Origin: Quercus robur
Taxonomy: Eukaryota; Streptophyta; Magnoliopsida; Fagales; Fagaceae
Length of the DNA stretch: 64,000 nucleotides
Assembly (NCBI RefSeq): GCF_932294415.1
Contig: NC_065543.1
Location: 837,976 to 901,975, forward strand
Direction of reading: 5' to 3'
The notes beneath the pieces were generated by a model. It ran no database searches and was not told where the DNA came from. It saw nothing but the letters and a program-made list of their open reading frames with translations. Positions 46,594-56,834 of the stretch are shown here, in pieces; position 1 is the first letter of the stretch, and each line of letters begins with the position of its first letter. The position numbers and the translations under genes are program-made.

Positions 46594-47832
46594 GTCTACT
46601 CATACTACCTTACTATTTCCTCTTTCTTTTATTCCCTTATATTCGTAATGGGTGAGAGTATTCCGGTATAAATACTTAATTGGACCCGATTAAGAAAATA
46701 TATATATAAATACTACAATTTGGGTTAATAATGGTTCTTCAAATAAATAGTACAAATTAATCTCACTAACCCTTCTGCTTACACTAAATAAATCCAATTC
46801 TTTTTTTTTTTCTTTTTTTTCCTATTTATGAAAATATTTGCAATCATTTGAGAAAAGCTTTTAAAACAAGAGTTTAATTAGAAATTTTGTGATGGCTACT
46901 ATTCAAATTGGCTTGCCGCTATTCAAATTTTTGTTGCTGCAAATTACCAAAATAATTAGAAGCATAGTCTATTTAACAATTTTTTGATTGTTACCTATTG
47001 TCTTGCTACTATCGAATTTCTGATTGCTAGCCTATTTTCTTTCTACAAATTTTTCAATACTGAATTTTTTTGGACATTGGGAAATTTGGAATATTGAATC
47101 AATCACTTTTAGAGCTGTCCACATACTCATTATTTCGATCAGCATTTTGATACTGTAAGAGTTCATGGATCAATTCTTTTACTTACAGCTACCTAAAAGT
47201 TGACAGTAGATTTTATTGATTTGCACTGGGTCATAATTGCTCTGTTTATGAGGGTGAATTTATTGTGGGAAAACGGAGTTTAGTTGCATAAGAATGAGAA
47301 ATTGGGTGGGTGAAGGTCTTGCTGATTTTTCATTCAAGTTTGGGTTGGGGGGTCAGTTTTACAGGGGACCATGAAATTATGTGATCCCAAGTCCTTCTAG
47401 TGCAAGTAAAATTAAAATTAAAATTTCAGGCAGCACTGAAGGTGTTGACTGTTCTAATATATCTATATATGGTTTTTACCTTTTGAAGCTACTCGCGGCC
47501 AAGTTGCAATGATTTTGAAGACTAACTCAGAAAGATGGCAAGAAGTTTGCATTTGGAAAAATAATTAACTTGATGACAACTGATGCCCAGGCACTTCAGG
47601 TTTTCTCTCTTACCATTTGCTTCATAATTGGTCATTTACAATACCTAATTCAGTTCAATGCTGAGTAAGTCTATTCATATTACCCTATATCCTCTTCTAT
47701 TCTCTTATATTTGTAATGGGTGAGAGAATTGCTGGTATGAATACTTAATTGGATGCCATTGTGTATCAAAAAAAAAAATTTTGGATGCCATTGAAGAAAT
47801 ATATAAATGCTGCAATTTGGTTTAATGGCTTT
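46589..47832 (+). repeat. direct duplication of the sequence after the NLR stop
   Basis: 46589-46745 (ggtaagtctactcatac, cttatattcgtaatgggtga, aatacttaattgga) recurs at about 47664-47832 (agtaagtctattcatat, cttatatttgtaatgggtga, aatacttaattgga). This donor-containing segment was duplicated about 1.07 kb downstream, hinting at an old partial gene duplication at the 3' end of the NLR. Confidence 0.7.
47491..47599 (+). pseudogene. ABCC (MRP-type) transporter exon fragment
   Basis: One frame reads TRGQVAMIL and, after a frame change near 47518, a second reads RLTQKDGKKFAFGKIINLMT followed by TDAQALQ. This matches the first membrane-domain segment of plant ABCC1/2-type vacuolar conjugate pumps (RLTNEGRKKF.TGKI.NLMTTDAE.LQ in the family). 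It ends exactly at a plausible donor (CAG|GTTTTC). No neighbouring ABCC exons were recognised, so it is an isolated fragment, probably inherited from a captured or duplicated gene. Confidence 0.6.
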
Positions 47833-50800
47833 TGAAATTAATACTAGAAATTTTTTTTCATGGAGCTTTAACCCACTTTCAAGCCAATTGAAGAGCTGAA
47901 ATTCTGTCATTTCCCCAAATTAATGGAAAAATGTGCAAAGGGGAGCAGTGCCAAATGGTCTAGGATTTTTCCCACATTCCAAATATCTATTTTGATGAAT
48001 GTATTAAACACGAAGCAGTTTAAAGATCATGTACATTATTAAGATGGATGACTAGTAAGTTTTCTCCAACCTCATCCTCCTTTCTTCTCTTATACTCTCC
48101 TTTCCTAAAACTTTGGAGTATTTTCATAATTTTCCAAATTTCTTCCTTTGTCTCTTCAGTTTCCCCAAATATTTTTGTTTTTGGCTATCTTATAAATCAA
48201 CAAATTTGTTGCCTCAATGTGCAGTCACTAGGGACATGTATATAATGTTCAGGCGAAGGAAAGATTTAATTAATTTAGGGATTTTTTTTCTAGTGCCAAG
48301 ATAATGGAAGTATATAAGATTGTTAAGTTTTCTTAAATCCTCTTTTCTCTTGTAATATATGAAGTACTAATTCAATCCAATAAGTATATATCATTCATGC
48401 CAATTATCCACTCTTTCCTCTCACTTTTCCTACGACATTTTCTAACTTTTTACTTAGTATATGTTCCATCTTGATATTTTGATATTTTTAGTTTTCACAT
48501 GTTGATACCATTGTATCAATGTTGTAAGCCACAAGTAGCACTTGGTTCCAATGCAATTGTTTCATTGAAGTGAGTTCTTTCAATCTCATCTTCTTCTCAT
48601 TTGATTTCTTTCTTTCACAACCCTATTATGAATCCTTTCTTTTCAATTCTTTTTCTTACTTTCAATTTTGTTTGCTGTTTACTAAATTTGTTGTTCATAT
48701 ACTTTACAGATTTTGGTTATCCTTTATTTCCAAAGTAGTGGCCATGTACTTCAGGAAAGGGAAAGAGTGGTCCAGGATTCACCCTATTCCAAATATCCAG
48801 AAAAACTTTTGGTTCCTATTCTAAGCTAGCTTAAAATAAACTAAAATTGGTATTTTCTCTCAAATGTCCTTTTTCTTAACTTGTCACTTTGGAATAAACT
48901 AGTTTTTCTTTTTTTTCACTTACCATATTTCTTGTTCCCTTATTTTATTGAGATATCGCTTTTATTTTGTTTCAAACTTGTATTTTAATGTAGTGCAAAT
49001 GTGCAACATATTTTGCTGTATAGTGTATCTAGACTTTCAAATTTTTGTTTCATTCAATCCCTTTAGTTTGTTTCTTATTAGTTTTATGTATAAAATTCTC
49101 TTCTACCTGTTACCATTGCATTGACTTAACTGTAATGTTTTGACTTGTCCATTCTCTAATAAGTAGGCTTTTTATTTGTACAAATTTTAAAGGTCAGTAT
49201 CATGTACACCCATATGAGAGAAAATGTTGAATATATGACTATGGTCTCTGACATTGTCTTTAAGTGAACCTGGAATTTTAAATTCCATCATAGTTTGTTA
49301 ATGTCATGAATTATTTTGATGCTATTTTCAAACTTGAGAAGTAATTGACGACATAAATAATTTTAATGTTTTTTGTTATGGTTTCCTAACATGATGCTTT
49401 CATGCCGGTGACTTCAACAGCTTACTGGATTATAAGTAGACACCTGTAGTTAGTCTTTTTACTTGTTGGTTGTCATCAAAAAGTATTTAACTAAAAATTA
49501 TTTGCACACCTCTCTATTAGAAAATTTAAAAATACGAACTTTGATTGAGGTTTTCCATCTATTCTGGGTTTTTTTTTTCCCCATTAACCTTTACATTATT
49601 GTCTTTCTCAACAGGTGACATTTTGATGGTTTCTCTAGATCAAGCAAATGGTCTGAGGATAGTTCTCAATATCTTAAGCATAAGGTGATGGATCTTTCTA
49701 TATTAACTAACACAAATTGGATATTATTCACTAGTTTTAATACAATATGGTTTTGTGACTGTATGAAGGAGTGATAAATTAAAGTACTCTATGTTTAGCT
49801 ACTTATGGTGAATATGGATATAAGTAGTTTAAGCTACCACGGTGTTGATACATTCTGATGACTTCCATTAACGGTTTAGAAAAGGCACCAATATCATTGT
49901 TTCTGGTTTATTTTAACACAATAGTTTAGTGAGAAACTTTCTCCTGAAACTGGATAAATGCATGACTCTATGTTTAGCTACTTATGGTGAATATGGATAT
50001 AAGTAGTTTAAGCTACCACGGTGTTGATACATTCTGATGACTTCCATTAAAGGGTTAGAAAAGGCACCACTATCATTGTTTCTGGTTTATTTTAACACAA
50101 TAGTTTAGTGAGAAACTTTCTCCTGAAACTAGATAAATGCATGACTCTACTGGTTTCTTAATATATATTAGATTTTAACAAATAGGTAAGTTGTAAACTC
50201 TTGTGAATGAGTTGGATGTCTTTGGTTGTTGAGGATACTAACCAAAAAGATTGCATAGGTTCTACTTGGTGTAACGCTTTTGAAACATTAGACAATTAAT
50301 GACTAACCATGTCCTTCTACGACCAGAAACTTTAGTTCTGCTAATTACAGATTCATCTTTTTGTCAATTGTAGTTAGTCCTTTGCATGAGATAAAATGAG
50401 ATGAAAGAGCCTTGGAGATTAAGGCCTCTATTTGGATCTTCTCAAGCTTGCTTTGAGCATACTTTTTTTCCCCTTATAATTATATAGTTGTCATGTGTTG
50501 GCTTTTGAGACAATATCTATTGTTTCCAACTGTAGGAACAATTTATTATAATTGCAAGCCAACAAAAGTTTATTAAAGTTGCAATTTCTCTCAAATTTTC
50601 CTGTTTTCCTCTTTTATTGAATTCACTCTTTTTTTTACCTTTTTTTTTTTAACATAGGATACCTTTCTGAAGAAGAGCACTTAGGACTTGCCTCTAACCA
50701 ATAAAACACACAGGCAACTAAACTCACCTACCAAATTCAATTGTTGGGAAATCCAAGGGCATTCACCCCTAATAGGCTAAATAGTTTATACTCAGATGCA

Positions 50801-52879
50801 TCTTCAACCTCTTCATCACACTTGAGTTTCTTACCAACAACACCCAATTAAAATCTCTCACTTGGTTGGGGATTCTTTTGTAATATAAAAGGAAAAGTAA
50901 AAGAAACAGTCTCCTCTCTAGTCAATTACATGTCAATAATGAAAAATAGGCTATTATATATGTGGATGGCCTAATCTTTTGTCTCCTCTTCATCTACTTG
51001 AACACACTACACTAACATATTTGAAAATCATAGAACCAAATAGTTAGAATATCTTCTATAGTAACTAGAGAACTTATCGTTTATACATGAGCTATACATT
51101 TGCAAGAAGCCACAATATCTACTTATGGTGTAACAAGCTCATTGCGTGAAAAAATACCAGTGATCTTTCATTGTCCAATCAGAGGTCATGTAGTTTAGTT
51201 CAAAAGGGTCTAATTTCCATGTTCCTTTGATTAAGATAAACCTTTGATACATCTTGTTCTAAGGTTAAAATCATTTAAAACCGGTACTCTCTCTCAAATG
51301 TTAGCTCTATTTTATTGTGGTTCTCCCATTATGGTTGGATTTCTTTTTGCATATCAAATATCTCTCAGAAACTAAGTTTTTAGGATTTCATTTGAATTAT
51401 TGCATTTACTTTTGTTTTCATATTCTTTGTAAATATTCAACTCTGATCTGTATGTTACAGTTGCACTGCCTTCATTGAAAATTTTGCAATACTAAAGTTG
51501 CTGTGTATGGGAGAGGAGGATTCTAGAAAAAATTTCTACAAAACCAGATACGTTCAAGCCAAAATTGGAAGTTGTTTCAACTCCAATTTTGATGAAATTT
51601 CCTAATGAAGAGAGCTTCATGTTGACTGGTGACTGGTGTTGTTACTTGAAATTCCTCTTCATTTGCTCAAATGCTAAAGCCCACTTGGTGGGATCTTTTC
51701 TTCTTTTTATTGTTGGTATCTTAGTGTGATGAATATTTGTTGTAATCCAAGAATGACATGTTTTTGTTGTCTTTTTAGCTGATAGCGTTTGTTTTAGAGA
51801 AGATTGTTGTAAACTCATATTCTATAGTGGAAGATTTTACTGGACTAGGTCCCGTGGTTTTTTCCTTCTCATTGAAGGGTTTTCCACGTAAAAATTTGGT
51901 GTCTTAATTATGGATTGTTGCTTAATTTTTTATTTATATTTGTTATTGTGCTTTGCTAATTTATTTGAAATATCCATTAAATTTGCACAAAGAAAGAAAA
52001 AGGAAATAATTCTGTGTTGAATTAATTGGATATCATTATCCATATGCGGTATAGGAAATATTTTTCAACCAAATGCAAGAGGAATTTTTTTTTTTTTTTT
52101 TTAATTTCTTACTGCCATCACTTCAATGTCATCCCTCCATGCCTTCATTTGGATTTTGAGTTACCCTTTTTTTTTGCGTTTGAAAGATAAACTTGTAAAA
52201 GCCATTATGTAGGCAACTGAGGACTTGTGTTATCATAATGCATACTTCTTGGTGAAGTGAACCTAGTGGGAATCATCATAGTTTGTGACTTTGTTCCATT
52301 TCCATCTGAATAAGGACACAAACTTTGCCCTCGTTTCATTCTTTCTTTCTTTATGAGTTCAACGTCGCCAAACTGATGGCAATCAAGGCAAAGAGGTTTG
52401 CTAGGGGGTGTTTTATTTTTTTGCTGTATAACATTTAAAACGGGCCAAAGCCCACCAGCCCATTATCATTGAGAAATTCAGGCTCGATAGAAGATCAATC
52501 CATTGAAGCTCTTGAAGTGGATCTTGAAAACAAGTTTATTGGAGGTGGTCCTTCAGATGGAGGCTGTGTCAGTTGGAACTTGGAAGACACTAGTGCTGAG
52601 GTTGTCAACTCAATAACTTGCATCAAAGTTGGCTATCCAGGATGTTACTTAATACTTCTTTGAAATGAAGAAGAAAAAAAAAAGTAGGACTAGCTAGGAA
52701 GTCTAGAGGTTGTGTATGAGATGTGTTTGTCAATTCCACAGTTCCTTTTCATCATAGATGAGTAGAGGAGAAGGGTGGCAATCTTAATCCTGAATATTTC
52801 TTATCCCTCCATGCTAACAATTTCATTGCACTGCACTGCACCTATAGAGTTGCACATTAGAAACCTTTGAAAAAGAGAG

Positions 52880-52916
<37 letters not shown>

Positions 52917-54455
52917 CTTTAAAATTTTTTGGGTCATGCAAAATGTCCTATGCAATGTACATATGATATTTAAGTTACTTCATATTTCGTACTTCTATAA
53001 ACCTCTCTAGCTATCTTGTACGTTAATGTATGGTTTTCCCTTTGGATTTTGGTTGTAGAGATTATATATTTTCCACTGTTGGTTTAAAGCAGTTGCAAAT
53101 ATAATTTTGTCATATGCACTGCAGTGATTGATTTTCATAACTTGTGAATCAGGTCCTGCACATGGATAGGCATGAGTATATGTTGTTCAGTTCCTATTTC
53201 TGCTGTCATTTGAGATTTGTTGAAGTCTGCAATTGTGTGTAGCTTCTTTATTTGTTAAAATCCATCTATATCTTCACTCCTTTAATTATTTTTATTTCAA
53301 GCTCTGGAAGAGGTTAATAGGAAATGATAAACCTCAAGCACATTTGGGCTCTAGTAGGAATAATAACGTGGACATAATACCTAAATTGTGTGTCCACTTT
53401 CTTTTGTCTTTTCTTTCTCTCATATTGTTTAGTACACCACCAGTGGCCATAATTCTTCTCTGTTTCAACTTTCAATTCTTCTAATATATTGACTAATTTT
53501 CATTTGGCTAGTTTATGATGGCAAATGGCACTCTTGTTCGTGTCATTATTCATACAGATTACAGATGTTACTAAGTATTTTTGCTTCAAAGCTGTTGATG
53601 GCAGTGTAGTTAGATGTGGCAAAACAGGCAAGGCGGGGCGGTCAATCAGGTTGGGTAAGGTCGACCCGTATTTTTCACATGATTCTTTTTTAAAACGTGT
53701 TTTTACCATTTAATAAGTCATGTAGTAAATTATTTAGTGTGAAATGTATTTCTTTAAATTCATAACCCATATTAAGAAAGAGCTCAACTTAACATATTGA
53801 TATTTAGTAATTTTAAAAATCCTAACATTGCTTATCAAAATAAAATAGCACAAATACAAAGAAGTCTAGTCTACCCTTTGAAAACTACTTAAAACAAACA
53901 CACAAGTTTCACTTCTACATAATATCAACGTCTCAAAGTATAAAAAAAAAAAAACAATATATTACAAATGCCCTGTTGGATAGCTAATTTGTGACAAAGA
54001 ATAAAAGCATATAAGAAATTTATAATCTTGAAAACTAATTTCATAATCTAATGTTTTGTAAAATAATTTAATAGTTGTGTTTAATTTTAAATGCATTGTG
54101 ATTGACAGTATGTTTCAATTTGAGAATATACATCAAAGTTTGATTGTTTATTTATTTTATATATGGTTTTTTTAATTTTTTTTTATTTATGAATATCATA
54201 TCATTATTAATTAATACAAACTCCAGAAAATCATCTTTTATTTTGAAGAGCCATTTATTTTGACTATGGACTATTAAAAATAGTTTTTTATTTTTTTTAT
54301 TTTTATAGAAATAAAAAGGAACTTTCGGGTTAGGAACTATTATTTTTTAATTTAAAAAAATATTTTTTTAATTAGCTCACATGGCATACATGTAATATAA
54401 AAAATAATATTTTAATATCACCATTAACTACATTAAGGTTTAAATTGACATATAA
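47833..54455. other. gene-poor region downstream of the NLR
   Basis: Several short stretches have splice-like borders (for example an acceptor before 49614 and another before 51461) and could be non-coding 3' exons of the NLR transcript; this is inference. A tandem duplication at 49787-50149 is listed separately. The open frame at 52469-52663 has no recognisable domain. A very long T run lies at about 52878-52917. A 'ggcaaggcggggcggtcaa' segment near 53628 resembles one end of a hAT-type MITE without a partner. Confidence 0.4.
49787..50149 (+). repeat. recent 179-bp tandem duplication
   Basis: Two adjacent copies (about 49787-49965 and 49966-50149) share tgtttagctacttatggtga, accacggtgttgatacattc and agtgagaaactttctcctga at the same spacing of 179 bp, with only a few differences. 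No coding content. Confidence 0.9.
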
Positions 54456-54524
54456 GGGATTTTTTAGAAAATAACCTTGAAACCGAAACTATTTCATTAG
54501 TTAGGAAACGTTTGAAACTAATTT

Positions 54525-54795
54525 GGAATATAGCAACTCGAGTTCAGTATCCACGATTTCCTGGGTTTATTAGTTTATTATTGCTAGAAATCGAGTTAAA
54601 AGAACTCGACTTCTAAGGCTGGAAAACGAGTCCAAAGGACTCGGTTTTAAAGCATGGAAACCGAGTCCCTTGCACTCGGTTTCAAAGCCTGGAAACCGAG
54701 TCCATTGGACTCGATTTCCAGCCTTAGAAGTCGAGTTTAACGAACTCGTTTTTCAGGCTTAGGAACCAAGTCCTTTGGACTCGATTTCCTTTTAT
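54525..54795. repeat. palindrome-rich subterminal block of the MULE
   Basis: Repeated phrases of the type 'gaaaccgagtccattggact' and 'agtcgagtttaacgaactcg' alternate in both orientations at about 30-40-bp spacing, so the block can fold into several hairpins. Similar 'actcgagttt' phrases occur in the non-autonomous relative at 37755-38603. They may be subterminal transposase-binding repeats; this is inference. Confidence 0.7.
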
Positions 54796-54959
54796 AAACC
54801 AGCATCAGTTCCATCAAACAGCAACACTCCCATCCCACAGCAGCTTTCACGTGGGCATCACAGTTCCCCCACAGCAGCTTCAGTCCCCAGCCCTCCATGT
54901 GTCTGTGGGTCCCAGCTCCAATAAGTTCTCTCTTGCCGTGGGAATAAGTTGTATTGTGA

Positions 54960-55215
54960 ATATCAGAAACTCAGTCTCTATATGCTCTCTCAACTGTTTC
55001 AACTCAGTCTCTATATGCTCTCTCTGTATTGTGAATATAAGTTATCTTAAACACTCTTTCAACTCTTTCAACTCAGTCTCTATATGCTCTCTCTGTATTG
55101 TGAATATAAGTTCTCTTTCAACTCTTTCAACTCAGTCTCTATATGCTCTCTCTGTATTGTGAATATAAGTTCTCTTGAACACTCTTTCAACTCACAGTCT
55201 CTATATTCAACTCAC
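54960..55215 (+). repeat. tandem repeat, ~60-75-bp unit, in the MULE 5' region
   Basis: Four or so units share 'caactcagtctctatatgct', 'ctctctgtattgtgaatata' and 'agttctcttgaacactcttt'. The reading frame through it is an artefact of the repeat. Confidence 0.85.
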
Positions 55216-55264
55216 TCACAGAACACTCATCACACAACATTCTCAGGTAATATTTTTACAATGT

Positions 55265-56440
55265 TGTGATTATTTTGCTAGATTTTTTTTAAAGAAAAAT
55301 TTAGAACATATTAGGAAAAGTTTTGTTTTTTCTTATTTGTTAGTGTAAATATTGTGATCAATTTATTTGTTAGTATATTGTGATTATTTGCTAGGTTTTT
55401 TTTAAAGAAAAATTTAGAACATATTAGGAAATGTTTTGTTTTTCTTATTTGTTAGTGTAAATAGTGTGATTAATTTATTTGTTAGTATATTGTGATTATT
55501 TGCTATTTTTTTTTTTAAATTAATGTTATAACACATTTATATAAGATCATAAATCTACTTAAGAAAAAATATCTATAATGAGTAGTAATTTAATGATTAA
55601 TTGTTGGGAATATTTAGTAAATAATTGTGATTAAATTACAACATATTGGGGAATTTTTTTTTGTTAGTGTAAATATTTTGATTAAATTACAACATATTGG
55701 GGAATTTTTTTTTTTTTTTTTTTTTGTTAGTGTGAATATTGTGATTAAATTATTTGCTAAGTTTTTTTTTAAGAAAGTTAATATTGTGATTATTGGGAAT
55801 ATTTAGTACCAAATATTGTGATTATTATGTGAAAATTTGAGTACTCTAGATATGCAATTTTTTCCTTTTTATTTTTATTTTTTCATTTAAGAGAATATAT
55901 AAAACTTTTTTGGCTAAAGGTTCGAAGCTCAAAATCTTATAAATCCAATTATTTTTTATTTTTTTTAAGGAAGTTGCAACAGTAAAATTGTAACATGAAA
56001 TGGTCATGACCATGACCATGAATGAATGTGTAAGGATGGTGCAGCACGAGCACGTATAGTTTGTGAAAAATTTACAAATATTTGGTGTTATTACCATTTG
56101 TAACATTCCAAGTTAGGAAAAAAGGAGCAGACTTTAAAAATAGAAAGAGAGCAAACGCTGTCCATTTCCATAGCCCTTTAGGATTTTAGGGGATTAGATA
56201 TTGGCAAAAAGAATGGAGTCATTAGGGTTTTTTTAGAAAATAACTACAAATATTGTGATTATTGGGAATATTTAGTACCAAATATTGTGATTATTATGTT
56301 ATTACAACATATGGGAATATTTGTTTTGTTTGTTAGTGTAAATATTGTGATAATATGCTAAGTTAAAAAAAAAAATTAATATTGTGATTAATTATTGGGA
56401 ATATTTAGTACTAAATATTGTGATCAATTGTTAGGAATAT
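55265..56440 (+). repeat. irregular repeat array in the MULE 5' region
   Basis: The phrases 'ttgttagtgtaaatattgtg', 'gggaatatttagtac' and 'ttgctaggttttttttaaag' recur many times at spacings near 110-120 bp and in shorter versions. It may lie within a 5' intron or promoter of the transposase gene, since an acceptor-like ctatag ends at 56827. Confidence 0.75.
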
Positions 56441-56834
56441 TTAGTACTTTTAGGTCTTTCTCATGGATATATCATAACATTATGAGTTTGATACCTAAGA
56501 TAGTAGTCTTTTTACCATAAATTATTTCAAGATATATTTGTTTAAGATTTGTAACAGAGATTTCAATGGATAACTGGTTGGTATATAATATTTTTGTTCA
56601 TCATAACTTATTTGAATGGGTTTTGAAAGTCATGCCCCTAGAATGATTTAGAATTTTTAAAGAATATGAAATTGGTAATGACTATTTTTGTAAGATTACT
56701 AAAGGTGAGTATATGCAAATTTGGTTGAGGTTAGTATTGTTGGCATTTCATACGCAAAGTTTTGTGATTGATGTTGATTGAGCGTTATAAATTTGTCACT
56801 AACACAATTGCACTTGATGATCTATAGGTTGACA

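Noticed and set aside
52469-52663. 64-codon frame without low complexity
   Set aside because: No recognisable domain, no splice context and no homologue recalled; insufficient to call a gene.
54851-55162. 103-codon frame with SVSICSL repeats
   Set aside because: It reflects translation of the 60-75-bp DNA tandem repeat in the MULE 5' region.
56778-56834. Upstream 19 codons in frame with the MULE transposase
   Set aside because: They precede an acceptor-like ctatag and do not resemble the family N-terminus, so the ATG at 56835 is preferred.
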